A stretch of DNA of 64,000 bases. Source: Campylorhamphus procurvoides. Taxonomy: Eukaryota; Chordata; Aves; Passeriformes; Dendrocolaptidae. Location of the stretch: contig WBMV01002768.1 of NCBI GenBank assembly GCA_013396655.1, forward strand, positions 251,076 to 315,075, written 5' to 3'. Numbering within the stretch: the stretch's first letter is position 1; each line of letters opens with the position of its first letter. The notes under the pieces were generated by a model. That model worked only from the letters and a program-made list of their open reading frames with translations, ran no database searches and was not told where the DNA came from. This document shows, in pieces, positions 1-12,844 of the stretch. The position numbers and the translations under genes are program-made.

Positions 1-3000
1 TGTGGCTGAACCAGAAAGAAAGCCCAGGGCTCTGCTTGAGGAGGAGGTGGTTTTTCACACTTAATTTCTGGGGAAGTGGAATAAAGTGTTAGTGGGGTGA
101 GTGGAGCGGGAGCTGGAGGTGAGTTCTGCCATCTCAGGATGCCTCTGTCTCACCTCAGTGGGGTTGGGAGCACAGCTTCCCCCAGGCTGCATTTGCCCTT
201 TCCAGGAACCATCCTAGGATGGAGAAAATAACACCTGTAAATGCTGCCAATCCATCACAGCTCCCGTGTCCTTGGCTGTCACAAACCATTGGGAGCCCCG
301 ACCCTGAGAGGCAGGACAGTTGCTTCCCTTTAGGCTCCTCTCAAGGGGGATTTGAGCAGGACTGGGGGGGGTGATGGATGATAAGTTTAGAAAACTAAGT
401 CTGAGGGATCAATAGAAGAATATACAACCAATGTATCATGCAAGTTCCTCTTGTCTGTGCAGCACTAAATCAAAAATGATGAATGGCAGGCTCCTCACCC
501 TTGGCACCTCCAGCCTGCCCCAGTGGAACAGTGGCCAGTGACTGATACCGATTATGCTGCTTTGCGAGCCTATTTCCTTTGCTCCCCTAATAATTGTGGC
601 ATTGAAACATGAGGCTCTGGTTTTAATATCCTTCCCTTCCTCCAGTGCTCTCCACCTCTTTGCCCATGTAATTTCCATCCTGCAGGCACACTGCCCATCT
701 CGCATTCCCCTGGCTGTATCCAGCTATCCATTGCAGGCTGGGGTCCCTCTGGAGCAGGGGTTGTTTGCTCCCTGATTTCTGAAGGGGTTGCCTCTCCTGG
801 AGGTTGAGTTCCAGCCACAAGAACAGTCAGGTGCAGCAGGAGCTTGGAATTCCTCTCCTTCTGTGAGCTGGTGATGCTTGTGTGACCCAGGGCCTCTCTG
901 TGGAAGGGGAATGCAGGAGCAGGCTTGGAGAGGATGCTGAGGTGGCAGCAGCTCCAGCAGCCTGGGCTTTGCAGATCTGCCCTAAAATCAGCAAATGGCA
1001 TCTGGAGCTTCTTAGAAGTTCATGGGTTTGGATTGGAATTCCCAGGCAAGGCACAGAGACTGAGTGCCCTCTTCTGCCACCCCCCCATGCCTTTGCAAAG
1101 CACAAACTGCAAGAGCCTCATTTTATTGCTTTACATATTTATAAAAAAATGTTCTCAGTAGCAGCTGAAGTGACACTGATCTAAGTGGTAAAATTTTCCT
1201 GGATTGGAGCTCTCTTGTTGCTCCAGTGGGAATATTTACACCCCCTCTGTTACAGCTCAGTTGGCCCAGCTGCAGATGACAAGTGGCTGCTTTAGTTCTC
1301 GTGCTCTTGACGTAAATCAGCTCTCAGTTCTGCCCAGTCAGACTTATGCCACTGTGACAAGCACAAAGTGGTAAATTCAGAACATCAGCTGGCCAAGAAG
1401 CTTGTGAAGTTATTCCTAAAGATGGCATAGATGCATCTTAGTTGATGCAGAAAGGCAATCAGTTCTATCTGGAGTGGGCAGGAGCAAAGCTGGGGGGCTC
1501 CAACAACTGCTTGGAAAACATCCAATTATCTGTCATGGAAAGCCAGCCCAGGCTTGTGTAAAAACCATATGGGAATTTCCTATTGCAAATGCAATTGCAT
1601 CATTCCCTGGAAGCCAAAACAAAATGCTCCCAGGCTTCTGGAAGGACAGAATGGAGCAGGATCTCAGGACACATGTGCTCCAAAAAAATTATTACAGGAT
1701 GGGGACAATAAGAAAGGAAAAACCCAACTCAAAGTCATGACAACAGCACACCCCTGGAGAGAGGGCTGAGCACACAGCCCAAAACAAGCTCCAGTGGGTG
1801 AGAGACAATAGCAGAGAGAATTGTTTCTTGATGTGGCTCTGAGAGCTTCTAGAACAAAATAGGAGGCAGAAGATCCTGTGTTATCTATCACCTCAATTGA
1901 TTGTTGTATCCAGAGCCTGGCTCAGTAATAAATGAGAATGCCACTCATCTGGTTTTCTGGTCTATTTAGAATATTTTTAGAAGTGTTTTTGAAATACATT
2001 CTGATTAATCTCTTGAATTTTCCTATGCTCACTAAGACTTATAGCAACATCAGATTTAATTATACTGTGACTGGGAGGGACGTCATGAAGGCAGATACAA
2101 CTCCTTGTGACAGCTGAGAGTGGCAGTGAGAGCATTTATCCATCGAGGAACTGAAGTGACAAGTGCTGCAGTTGAGCCTTTTGCAAACAGACACTGGGAT
2201 TCAGCTGCCAGCAGGGGCAAAGCAGAGGGACTGAGGTGGTGTGGGAGCCCTGGGGGGATGTGAGGACAAGAGCAACTCCATCAGGTGTGATGCTGTTTGG
2301 CCAGAATTCTCCCACAAGGCCAGTGGTACCCAGAACTCAGATTTCCAAATCCCACCTTAGGGCCCCATGGGACCATTTAGATTGGTAAAAGACCTCCAAG
2401 ATCCTCCTCTTGAGCTTCAGGCAATCCAGGAATGGGCTTCTCAGAGTGATAAAATTCACTCCATGGAGACCAACAGCTCTTTGGGATGCTGAATTTCAGG
2501 CTGGTGTCTGCGTGGAGCGGGACAGATTCCTGAGCACTGAAACCTCCCCTGCCCACAAACACCCAGCAATCTCCTGCCTGTGCTTGTTGCAACCTCCACC
2601 CCCCAGCCCAGGTGTCTCCACAGGTAACTGGTGCCTGGTGGTCCCTTTAGCACATCTCTGGAGCGCCCTGCAGCCAGAAGAAGATAAATGTTCCTTAAGC
2701 AGCGCCTGCTTGCTTGAATAATTTCCCAGCAAAGGAGGCCACTTACGAGTAATTCATTACCAAGCCTTTGTTAGCACAAACAAGGCTGGGAGAAGTAAGC
2801 AGAGATTCCCCTGCTCCTCGCTCTTTATCAGCTGTGGGTTCTATTAAGAGTTACCAGCACTCTCCTCTCTCACTTTCCCACTTCTCAGCTCTGCAGCATA
2901 ATCTCGTCACGCTGGGGACATTTATAGCTGTTTTCTTGGCTTGGTTTTACGCTGTAGCCCGAAGAGAAAACAAGGCAGCAGCTCTTTGCTTGAGAGGGAA

Positions 3001-3232
3001 GCAGAGGGGCAGGCTGGAGGCTGGGCAGGAGCCACAGGGCTCTGGCTCAGCACTTGGGGTCTGCAGGGTCAGTGCCTCCCACCCAGCTGAGTGGTGGGCA
3101 GGGTCAGAGCCCCCAGTGCCAGGAGGTGGCTGCATCAACCTGCAGGTGATCTCTAGGAAATGCTTTTGGTACCTGGGACACTGGATGCAAGATTCTCCTG
3201 CTCTCTAACATCCAGGTTTATTCTTTACTATA
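1..3232. other. unique non-coding sequence
   Basis: No recognisable repeat or gene was found. Open frames are short and overlap on both strands without coding character. A minus-strand splice-site pair at 2747-2785 is recorded among the rejected items. Confidence 0.5.
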
Positions 3233-3375
3233 GGATCACAGAGCAGTTTGGGTTGGAAGGGACCTTAAAGCTCATCCAGTCCCACCCCATGGCACCCTCC
3301 ACTAGCCCAGCTTGTTCCAGCCCCTTCCAACCTGGCCTTGGACACTTCCAGGGATGGGAAGTGCACAAATCCAAT
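3233..3375 (-). mobile_element. CR1 LINE, 5'-truncated 3' end
   Basis: Reading the plus strand gives the reverse complement of an avian CR1 3' end: GGGTTGGAAGGGACCTTAAA, then a CCCAGCTTGTTCCAGCCCC block and the CAACCTGGCCTTGGACACTT block. The element therefore points to the minus strand. It covers roughly the last 140 bases of the 3' untranslated region and contains no reverse-transcriptase sequence. Some CCATGGGCAGGGACACC positions are missing, so this is a moderately diverged, dead copy. Confidence 0.93.
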
Positions 3376-4525
3376 TGCAGATCCAGGGGAGCAGGATCAG
3401 AAAGGAAAACTGAAGTAGGAAGGAAGCAGAGTATTTTTCAGTGCTATTTTTCAGTTGAACACTTAGGTGCAATCCTTGTCCTCCCCAGAGACTGAACCTG
3501 ACCTTAAGCCAATCACTTTTTCACGCTCTAAACAAGGTTTGATTATGTTGATGGCTCGAAGTCCCAGCATGATAAATGTTCTGTGAGAGCAAAGCATTAA
3601 TATAACTTGTAATCCCATGCTTTGCTGCAGCCTTTAGAGAGCAGTGCATCCCCTGGCCAGCATCCCTGGGGAAGGAAACCTGTTCCCACCACCCTCCCCC
3701 AGCCTGCCCAGGGGAATGAAGGTTCAAATGCTGCTCAGGATGAGGGAATACAAATATATTAGACCTGTAACACCTGGAATCAGATGCAGGTCTAAGTTTG
3801 AAATGGACTCATATTAATTTTAGGAAGATCAGCATATGAAGCCAGAGCTCTTCAGTGAACAAATTTGGAACCATTTTGGTTCTGAGGTCCCAGTCTAGCA
3901 GGAGGAAGGTCCAGCAATGGACATGAATTCCCAGCTTCCTTTTACCCAGCACCAACTGGGCCATTCAAAAGAAACTTTCTGCTGGGTAGGAGCAAAGGAT
4001 TAAGTGTGATGCCTGCAGAACTGCATGAGAGCACAATGCATTTTATTCTCTTGGAGCTGTTCATTGCAGGGAATCCAGAAAATGAGGCGTTTTACTGGCA
4101 TCTTTCAGCCTCTCCAGCAGACACAGGAGCTCTTTGCAGACTTGCTGAGACATTGTCAAGCAGTTTGATTGTGAAAATGAGCACCTCCAGCACTGCTGAG
4201 TGAGATCTCTGGCTCCCAGGGATTGGTGTCTCGGGGTGGAGAGTGCTGTTTGTGCTCTGCTGGGATGGACATGGGAACTTGGATTCCCCCAGCTGACTGA
4301 CCCCCAGCAATCCAGCTCTCTCTGTGTTCCTCTCTAGAATGGAGCTGTAAATTTGCTCCTGCCTTTGAAAATCCTGGGATGAAATAGGGAAGCACAAATC
4401 AATGGTTATGGCGAGGGATATGGAGCAATGTAATTGATATTCTCGTCTCTTAGGCACAGTGATTTAGGGTTCTGTTTTTTAAAGAGCACTGAGATTTATA
4501 AACTTGCAAAGCCAGGCTCTTTTTT

Positions 4526-4568
4526 GGTGTAAATTGACATTGTTTTACATCAGCTGTGATTCTGGGCC
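4526..4568. repeat. fragment resembling an ancient amniote interspersed repeat
   Basis: The stretch GGTGTAAATTGACAT followed by TTTTACATCAGCTGTGATTC and TGGGCC resembles a phrase seen in very old amniote repeats (a GGTGTAAAT... and TTACACCAGCTGAGGATCTGG-type motif). I recognise it from general familiarity with bird and reptile genomes and cannot name the family. Only about 40 bases match. Confidence 0.35.
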
Positions 4569-6054
4569 ATGGCTGGGGGTTTGTAGCTTATTAACAGGCT
4601 TCTGTTGACTCTTATCACTTGCACTGAGCAGGAATTTCCAGTTCCTAGTCTACATATCTTGAAAGCCATTCTTCACCTGAGGCTGTGTTGATAAAACTGA
4701 TTAGCAAGGGGAAGGCAGGCAGGAAGAAATGCCTGAAAAGGGCAGTACATCAAGCAGAAATTCCAGAGAAATGCTGAGTTCACAGAACATATCAGGAGTT
4801 ATTAACCTTTGCATGAAAACTCTGCTGCACAGGGGTAGGAAATTTGTCTAAGCTGAACTTCAGCATCCCCGTGATGCTCTTTGAAAACACTGCAGCAGTG
4901 AGAGGCTGATTTTTGCTCTCACTTGACAGTTTCATCCCACTATTTCGAAGCACCTTTGCCTTAATGAATTTATCTATGCACCAACTCTTGGCCCTGGTTA
5001 AATCTTTACCAGGTGAGGTGTTGCAGGTGAATTTTCCTGTACAGCAAAGACTGCAGAGATGTTTCCAGTGTGTGAATTGATCCCAGATCAGAGTCTCTTT
5101 CCTTACTTTATGTATGGAATATCTGGAGGCACTAAAAGGGCATCTCCCCTCAACCTTCTCAAAAGCACCAGTGCAGCAAAGAGTCCTGTCCCAGTCCTGA
5201 AAACAGACATGAGAACACACCATAACCTGCACCCACGAGGGAAATCATCAGCTCTGGTAACCTCCCAACAAAAAATTGGAGTGCTGGAGTTAGTTATTGA
5301 TGCTCTTCTGTCCTTTTAAAAAGCAGTTCATACATCAGCTCTGTCGTGGTAAAACCAGGACTCAATCTGCCCTCTTTGGAAAGTTTGGGTCCTTCTGTAA
5401 TGAAGTGGTTTGGCTTTGGCTGAGTTGAAATTGTTGGTTCCCTTCCTAGCTCTTCCCCTGAAGCTGCATTATTTACTTCAATGAAAAAAAATAAATTAAA
5501 AAAAATACAAAGCTTTGGGAAAGAACAGGCTTCCTGAATCCCTTGAAAATTAAATAACAGCTTAAGAGTAAAAGTTTGATTGATGCCTTGTTTGACATGT
5601 AGGATGTAGGCAGCTACCTCGCTGTGGCACGTCTGGCTAAATCATCTGCTGTCACTCTCCGAACACACAGTTAGCAGAGGTTACATGCTCAGTAAACCAG
5701 GCCATAATTACTGTGCATCCCCATGCAGAGGGCACAGGCACAACAAGCCTCTCCTCTGCCATAGATGGTGCAACATTATCACTTTGGTGGGGATCTCTGT
5801 GGGGTTATTGCTCTCTGCAGCAGCCCCATCTCTAAAGGATGCTCTATTGCCACATCTGCTTTGTCCACATGGCAAAGACCTTCCCGTTTGGACTCCCCTT
5901 CCATACAGAGTAAGAGGCATTTTTTGGTAAATGGGGATAAATAATAGAAACTTCTCTGTGACAACCAGCGTAGAAATGAAATATTTTGGCCTGTTCCCGA
6001 GCTGGCCTTCTCCCAGAAGGAACTGTGATCCACATCTTGGAAGTACTTGAATAT

Positions 6055-6440
6055 TCCCAGTGACAATGTGCATTGTAATGCATATTGTGGTGCTTTTTTA
6101 TATGTTCCTACAAGAATTAATGATGTCATGATGGATGCTAAGCTTTGTTCCGTCGCTCCAGGAAAATTCCTCCGTGTTTGGCTGGAGTGCATTGCAGGAT
6201 TGCTTTTAGTTAGTGAGGTATAAAGTCCTGTGGGCCAAGATTTCCCCTCAGCCCACTCCTGCCACTGTTTCAAGCTGCTGCAGTCGCTCTGTGAATAATG
6301 GAACATTTTCATGTTTTAATCAGATGCAATTTTCCAAATGGTTTTTATGATTTAGCAAGTCCATTAAAAATGACATTTGTTCTGCTCTGACACTCGTAAG
6401 GAGCTCCACAGAGCATAAACACTGGAAATTACTTGTAGGG
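6055..6440. promoter_or_regulatory. candidate conserved non-coding element
   Basis: This segment is rich in homeodomain and POU-like words (GTAATGCATATTG near 6075, AATTAATGATGTCATGATGG near 6115) and keeps CpGs (CCGTCGC near 6150, TCCGTG near 6171) in otherwise AT-rich DNA. It has no sustained open frame or splice-site pair. That composition is typical of vertebrate developmental enhancers, but conservation cannot be judged from one sequence. This is inference only. Confidence 0.22.
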
Positions 6441-6594
6441 GAAGAAGATATTAAAATTCCCCAGCCCTCGTGTGCTTGTCTGAGAAATTCTGTTACCTTG
6501 TGTGGTGCCAGCTTGGAGTTGAGCCACTTGAAATGCCTCTGAGTTCTCCTCTGTGCACTGACTCAGGGCAGCTTCAGGCTGCTGCAGAGACAAA

Positions 6595-6608
6595 ATATAT
6601 ATATATAT
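6595..6608. repeat. (AT)7 microsatellite
   Basis: Seven perfect AT units lie within a wider run of ATATAT and ACATAAATATACACAGATATATA that extends to about 6662. Confidence 0.9.
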
Positions 6609-6831
6609 TTATCATGGTGTGCCTCTTATGGGCAGAAATACATAAATATACACAGATATATAGGACTGAACTATATTTTAAGGCTGAAGACGAGGCTCAG
6701 TTTAACTGGATGGGGCACTTGACCACTCTGAGCAGAAGGGCTGGTAAATGCAATGAATCTTATTCAAGGTACATCATGTAAAACAGCCAAAGTACCACCT
6801 GGTCCTGCCCATTGTTTCCTACAGTTATTAC

Positions 6832-6880
6832 CTGAATTAATTCTAGCTGTCTATTAAACTCTTCCAAGATTTGCACAGTG
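6832..6880 (-). other. possible but unproven 49-nt exon
   Basis: On the minus strand a CTTTCAG acceptor precedes 49 bases ending in CAG|GTAATA. One frame (entering in phase 2, leaving in phase 0) reads TVQILEEFNRQLELIQ, which looks helix-like. The polypyrimidine tract is poor and there is no neighbouring exon in matching phase. A chance pairing of splice-like sites is at least as likely as a real exon. Confidence 0.12.
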
Positions 6881-9085
6881 CTGAAAGTCAGTCCCATTCT
6901 TGTTTCTGTCAAGTGCAGAGCAGTTTCAGGATGGACATTGGTCCCCCACCCCCATCTGCCAAAGACACCACTGGCCCTCCAGGGATGCTCTTTAGGACAC
7001 CTCCCTGCCCCATCGTGTTTGAGCATCATCTTCCTACTAAAAATGACACTTCCAGGAGCCCTGTCTCTTTGATATGAAATAACAGAAACATTTCAGCTGC
7101 AACACACAGATGGACAGCTTTCAGGAAGCATTTTTGTCAGGCTGGCTTCCATCTCTTAATCAGACGGTGGCATGAAGTTCCTCTTAGTGAGGAACAACTT
7201 TCCAGCACTGGCTGGAAACGTATCAAATTATCTGCCTTTTTCTGTCCCCAGCCACCACTTTTGCACTGCTTTATTTTGTGTGCATGTTTTAAAATGCTTT
7301 TGCATATAAATTATGGATTATTTCAAGCCATACCTCTCTGGGCATGGAATACTACTCAGGAGTTACAGCTGTCACCATGGGCTTTGCCAGAAAGGGGACA
7401 AAGGGGGTTTTAGGCAGTAAAGCTTTCAATGATTCTCTGAAGTCCATTCCAACCTGGATTTGAGCCTGAATGGACTTCTTGTTTTTTTCCCCCTGCAGTC
7501 ACCAACCACACACTGGGCCCTTGATGCTCTTTCAGATATTTTGTTGTAAGTTGAAATAGTAGCTGCTCTTAAAAGTTAAAAACCTCCAATCAAGGAATAT
7601 CCAATTTGAACAGGAGATACCCCAGGGAAGACCAATGGAAGGTAAATTGGTCACCACTCAGAAAATTACTGCACCAGCCCTGATTACCTATTAATTAGCC
7701 CGAGCAAGCTGCTCTTTCCCACCTGTAGAACATTTTCCCTGCTGGTCCAGCTTGGAATGTTATTCCATTTCTGTTCAGTCCTGTATCAGGCATTGATTTA
7801 ACACCCCACAGTTGGCCAGGCAGTAACTTTTTTGCAGAAATGCTGTGTTGTAGTCCAGCATTTTATCCCATCTGTATGTCCCTGCTTTCCTTTTTCCCTT
7901 GTACAGAGATTAAGGGTTTTCATTGTAAAATGTGCCAAATCTTTCTAAAAGTGGAAATAGCTGGAAGTCAGATTTCCCCTGTTAGACTTTGACTGTAAGA
8001 CTAGAGAGTCCTTGCTTTCTTCTCTTGAATATTTAACTACACCCACCATTAAAAAGAAGCCAGACTGCTGATTTTATGAATTTGGGGGAGGCAGAAATAT
8101 TATTATTGGAAACTGCCAAGAAAGGTGCAAAGGGAAGTGCTGGTCATACCCATAGGTAGGGATGGAATCTGGGAATGAAGCTGGCACTAAGGGATGGACA
8201 TGGTTTCTTTGCAGTTGTGTTTCCCTCAGGAACAAACACCTTGTAGGTGCTAGAACTTCCCTGGAATTCATTTTTGGGAGTAGGAATGGGAAAAGAGAGA
8301 TCAATATATGGACTACTGGTTTAGAATACCAAGATACAGGCAAAGGCACAGCTGGGGGAAAGCTGAACTGTCTGAAACAGCAATTTTAGGCTTTGTGGAG
8401 GGGGAAAGTGGTGACAAATAACTCAGCCTGTGGTGAGACATTGCAAAGAGAACATTTGCCTTGGTTGGGGACCATGGAGAGGCTGCAGGTTCTGACTGAG
8501 GGCAGAGGAGTCTGGAATCTGGTTGCATTGGAGACACACGGCCACCTCCAGGGTCTGGGCCAGCTCTCCTGGCACTGTGACATCCCAGGGGGTCACCAGG
8601 AGTTAAACCTGCCCTCCCTACAGAAGTGAAGCTGGATTTGAATCGAATTCCAGACCCTGCTCAGGCTTCTGCACTTCACAGTTCTCTCCAGGCCCATGAG
8701 CAGAGAATTATTACTCATTACATTCTCTCTTGCCAGCAAAGTGCACCTGATGATCTACCTGCCTTGAGGGCAGTGGCACCTGAAACTCCACAAGGTTTTA
8801 CAAGTGCTGTGAGCTGAACTTCACAGCAGCAATCAGAAGGATGTGCCTCTGATACCCACAGCCTTCATTTGTACTCCTGGAAGCCTTAGATAAGCATCAA
8901 GAGCTCGATCCTTGGGCTCTGCAAATTGGCTCCATTTCACCACTGAAGTCGGGAGAGTTCTCCTCTATTAAAAGGCTTGAGCAAAATCTCACTTCTCTGT
9001 TCCCTGGGGTTGTATTAGGTGAGCATCACTGAATCTTTAATGTCTTTCTTCTCCCTCCACCCCAGGAAGAGAAGAGAGTGCTGTT

Positions 9086-9301
9086 TGTCCTGCTGGGGAT
9101 GGAGTGCCAGGCTGGGTTTGGGCAGCCTGTGGTGTGTGCTGGGAGTGCCATCCCGATTGTCCTGCTGGGGATGGAGTGCCAGGCGGGGTTTGGGCAGCCT
9201 GTGGTGTGTGCTGGGAGTGCCATCCCGATTGTCCTGCTGGGGATGGAGTGCCAGGCGGGGTTTGGGCAGCCTGTGGTGTGTGCTGGGAGTGCCATCCCGC
9301 T
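9086..9301. repeat. 72-bp minisatellite, 3 copies
   Basis: Three head-to-tail units start at 9086, 9158 and 9230, each beginning TGTCCTGCTGGGGATGGAG and ending in GTGCCATCCCG. Units 2 and 3 are nearly identical; unit 1 differs by GGCTGGG for GGCGGGG. Because 72 is divisible by three, several frames on both strands stay open and give repetitive 24-residue peptides. These are by-products of the repeat, not evidence of a gene. The array ends about 60 bases before a CR1 copy. Confidence 0.95.
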
Positions 9302-9359
9302 GTCCGCAGCCTGAGGTGCTGAAATCCCGGCAGGTCTCACCTGGCTCTGACCCTGAAGG

Positions 9360-9490
9360 CACAGAATCCAAGGATGGTTTGAGCTGGAAGGGACCTTAAA
9401 GCTCCTCCAGTCCCATCCCCTGTCCTCTTCCACTATTCCAGGTTGCTCCAAGCCCCGTCCAACCTGGTCTTGGACACTTCCAGGGGTTTT
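9360..9490 (-). mobile_element. CR1 LINE, 5'-truncated 3' end
   Basis: The plus strand shows ACAGAATCCAAGGATGGTTT, then GAGCTGGAAGGGACCTTAAA, a CCAGGTTGCTCCAAGCCCC block and AACCTGGTCTTGGACACTTC. This is the complement of the last ~130 bases of a CR1 element. It follows the minisatellite at 9086-9301 closely. Confidence 0.93.
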
Positions 9491-10132
9491 CACAGCCTTT
9501 TAGGTGTTTTATTTCTCCTGAGGCATTTAGAAGCTCCATCCTTTTAAAGAGCAAAGGCTTCCCCCCTCCTGCTCAGGTTTAAACCATCGCCACAATGAAA
9601 CAACAGCAACAAGCAGATTGAACAGCAAAGGGAGGTTTGATGGCTTGTAATGTGTTAACAAGCCCCAAATTTACACTGTCAGAAAGAAACCCCGAGGAAA
9701 AGGGGATGTATTTCTACCCAGAGGAGAGGCTCCCACCCTGCTGCTCTGGCTTTCATTTCTAATTCTGGCAAACAAAATAAACATGGAAAAACACAATGTT
9801 TGTGCAAATTCCTCTTAGGGAAAATATGGACTTATTTTGAGCTGCTCTTCAATTTGTGTTTTAGGCTGTGATTGCACAACAAAGGAAAAGTATTTTCTTG
9901 AGATCAAGGCTGAAAAGGAATTGCTGTTTGTCAACAAAATAAATGTATGGTTATCTCCTCATCTCTGATCAGTTTTGATTTGAATTAATCTGCCACTTGA
10001 GTGTTCGAATCCCTTGGGTTGCCTAAGAAATGACACACTAAGCTCATAACACGAGCTGTCTGTGCTGTGCTCTTGAACTGCTGCTCTTCTGCATCTGCAG
10101 ATCCATCTTTGGGGGTACCAACATGTCCCTGG

Positions 10133-10178
10133 GGATCCTCTTGGGTCCCTCCCAACTCAAGATTTTCTCATTCTGCCA
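10133..10178 (+). mobile_element. probable CR1 3' remnant
   Basis: GGATCCTCTTGGGTCCCTCC followed by CAACTCAAGATTTTCTCATT matches the end of the CR1 subfamily also seen at 23559-23670 and 41925-42119 (GATGATCC..GTGGGTCCCTCC..ATATTCT). Only about 45 bases remain. Confidence 0.4.
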
Positions 10179-12202
10179 TAGGACTGGTGGTGCCCAGTAG
10201 GACCAGAGTGACCTGAGCTGGGCTGAGAAACCCATCTCATATTTAGAGAGAAATAGTCTTTTATCCAGCACATTAATCTGAATTTTCTGCTCTGTATTTG
10301 CTGTCACTGTGGAAGTTTTCATTGAAGGGTTTATAGGTTAGGAAACCAATGCACTTTAATGCCACTGGAGGAATGTGGTGTGTGTAGAGACACTCTCAAG
10401 GGATTTCATCAATCTTTGTTGCCATCCTTCCTGGAGGCAATTGGAGAGGGAGAGAAACTGGAGGAGGTACAGAGGGACCATCTAGTTTGCAGTGCCATGA
10501 ATGAAACATTATAAAAAGTGTCTGCCAACTGAGAGAATCTATTATCAGGGAGCTGTCAATCAGTGTGGAAAAGTAAGGGGGAGAGGGAAGAAGAAACAAT
10601 TTAGAAGAAAAAAAGGCAAAGCACAAGTCATTTCATGGAACCCTTATTTTAAGTAATGTTTGCTAAGTTATTTGTTTTTTCTCCCAGGCTTGAAGAAAAA
10701 ACATTGATTCTTCTCCCTACCTTTGATTCTGGAGCACTTTAACGCTTTTAGTTAAGGGAGGAAAGAGAGATACATCCAAAAGGGTTTGGTAGAGGGTTGG
10801 GATCCCAAAGCCACAGCTTTTCCTACCCCCTCCAGTCAAACCTGCCTGCCCTGAGCTAATGGACCTGTGGAGTTCAGTGCCTGGAGGGGAAGATAAATAT
10901 TCAGGTCTTCTCTTTACTGCAGAACTCTGTGAACAGAGCTGACATTTCCTGTGTGTTCTCTGCACGTTCAGCTCTTCCCTGTACTCCTGTAAACAGGAAC
11001 AGAGCCTGGATCTGGCATGGGAGGGACCCGACCTCCCCCCCTGCCCTTCCTTTTTTGCAGGGCTTATTCCAAGCACTGAAATTGCCTGGTTTGAATGTCA
11101 GGAGTGCAATAATACCCTTTGATATTAATCACAAGAGGTGCATGGGAAATAAAAAGAGGGAAGGTATTGAAGCAAAATAAGAAATTGAATTATTTTGTCC
11201 ATGTTTTGGCTTGTCTGAGGTGGTCAGGTCTGAGCTCCAGTGCTGTCCTGTGTGTGACCTTCCTGCAGGTCTTAACCTGCTTCCCACTGCTTGCCTGCCT
11301 TCAGCTGGCAGGGGCTGAGCCCAGGAGTCAGATGTGGGCACTGCACAGACCTTGAGTTCCAAGGCATGACAAGATCATGAGAAAGGGCAGAAGGAGACTT
11401 TGGTGTCCAGAACTTTCTGTTGACTCTTTAATGCCAGTGATTTCTGCAGACCCTCATAAATGACTTAAAAATATTGAATGCAAAGCTCCAAACTCCCTGT
11501 CCCTGGAACCCTGAAAGATTTCCCAAGATGAATTTTTAATTTGCACCTTCCTTCCCCAGTGTCCTCTGCCCTCACCCCCAGAATATCAGAATATTTCCCC
11601 TACCCAGTGAAAATGCACAAGGCTGGAGGGGAGGCCTCGTGTTACTGAGACTTTAACAAATGACACTACAGAACATTAACTGCTCTGCCATGAAGGATTA
11701 TCATAATTAATTACAACTAAACTGCAGTTGTCAAATAAATGAACAAAGTACATTTCATGATGCATTATCCCTGCTCTTTCATTGTTTGTCCTCTTGCTTG
11801 TTAAGCTAAAAATAATCAGTCATTTGCAGTTGGGCTGCTGGTTTTTAGAGTGGAAGTTCCACTGCAGCCATGGCCCTGGAGGGAGGTGAGGGGGGAGTTA
11901 AAATGTACCCACAAATAGGAGATTTTTAATGAAAAACTCAAATGATGGTCCCATTAAGGTCAGGGCAACCTTCTTTGGCTTTTATGTAATAACAGGGAAC
12001 AAGGAATTGTTAAAATGGTTGCAAGACTTGCACAACTTGGTGTCCACTTTTGAGGTTAAAAAAAAAGTGAAAATAAGCAAATTGTGGGCAGTGTGTGGTG
12101 GGGTGTGAGGAAGAGCAGCAGGAGAACAGGGCCTTGAAGGGATGTGTGAGCCTTCCCTCCAGCTAAGGGAGACAACATCTCTGCAGATATGTAAAGTGGA
12201 AT

Positions 12203-12239
12203 AGAATATAGAACATATATGCTAATAGAATATAGAATG
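12203..12239. repeat. short local direct repeat
   Basis: The 14-base word AATAGAATATAGAA occurs twice, separated by a short spacer (CATATATGCT). This looks like a small tandem slip in AT-rich sequence. Confidence 0.75.
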
Positions 12240-12844
12240 ACCTTGCCAAGGACTTTTGAGCTTGCTCTTCAGCTTCCAAATATTGGCAAAGCTTCACTGC
12301 AGGGGCTGGGGTTCACCTGGTTTGCTCCAGTTAGCTGCCTGATGATTCCCATCAAATTGAACTAGAACAAGGGATAACTCTTTTATTCAGCTATTGACAA
12401 CTGCTGGATGAACTCTTAAGTCCCTTTCCTTGGATGTGATTGAGTTTACTTTGTTAAAAATGGCCTCGTTAACTTCTAAAGCAGAAATTGATTGTCTGAG
12501 CACTGACTTGGCAGAGCAGGAGCTGGGGCTGCATAGAAATTTTCAAGCTAAGACACTTAAAAGCCTCATTTTGGAGTGTGTGGCCCATGTGAACACACAC
12601 AGAGCTGGGAAACAGGGGAGGTGCTTGCACAAATAGTTGCCTAAAAGTGGAATATAAAGATGTGCAGCTGGTTGTGCCACACTTGGGGAAGGAACAGGGA
12701 GACTTGGCTGGTTCTCTCTTGCTTAACATCACTAGGTGGGCACTGTAATTCTCTGCAAGGCAGATGCTCCTGTCAGTTGTGTTGCTGCCTTGCCAAGATG
12801 CAGTGTTTCCTCTGGGAGCCCTTAGGGGCCCATTTACCAGAGAT

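Larger units (their letters stand above)
3376..9085. other. unique non-coding sequence
   Basis: This is AT-moderate single-copy DNA with no convincing exon. Within it lie an ancient repeat-like fragment (4526-4568), a candidate conserved element (6055-6440) and an (AT)n tract (6595-6608). A-rich sequence sits at 5483-5510. The open frame at 5779-6312 on the minus strand has no protein-like features and is left out. Confidence 0.5.

Noticed and set aside
2370..2410. TTGGTAAAAGACCTCCAAGATC resembling the CR1 type at 13359
   Set aside because: Only about 20 bases match and the following sequence does not continue the element.
2747..2785. 39-nt block with strong minus-strand splice sites (TTACTTCTCCCAG and CTC|GTAAGTGG)
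   Set aside because: Open only in phase 2, with no partner exon. Such pairs are expected by chance in 64 kb.
5779..6312. 177-codon open frame on the minus strand
   Set aside because: No domain, signal or splice evidence. It overlaps a block that looks non-coding and regulatory.
7430..7470. GAAGTCCATTCCAACCTGG resembling CR1
   Set aside because: The order of words does not fit a CR1 3' end and the match is too short.
9026..9493. Overlapping open frames on both strands
   Set aside because: They are produced by a 72-bp repeat whose length is divisible by three, plus adjoining CR1.
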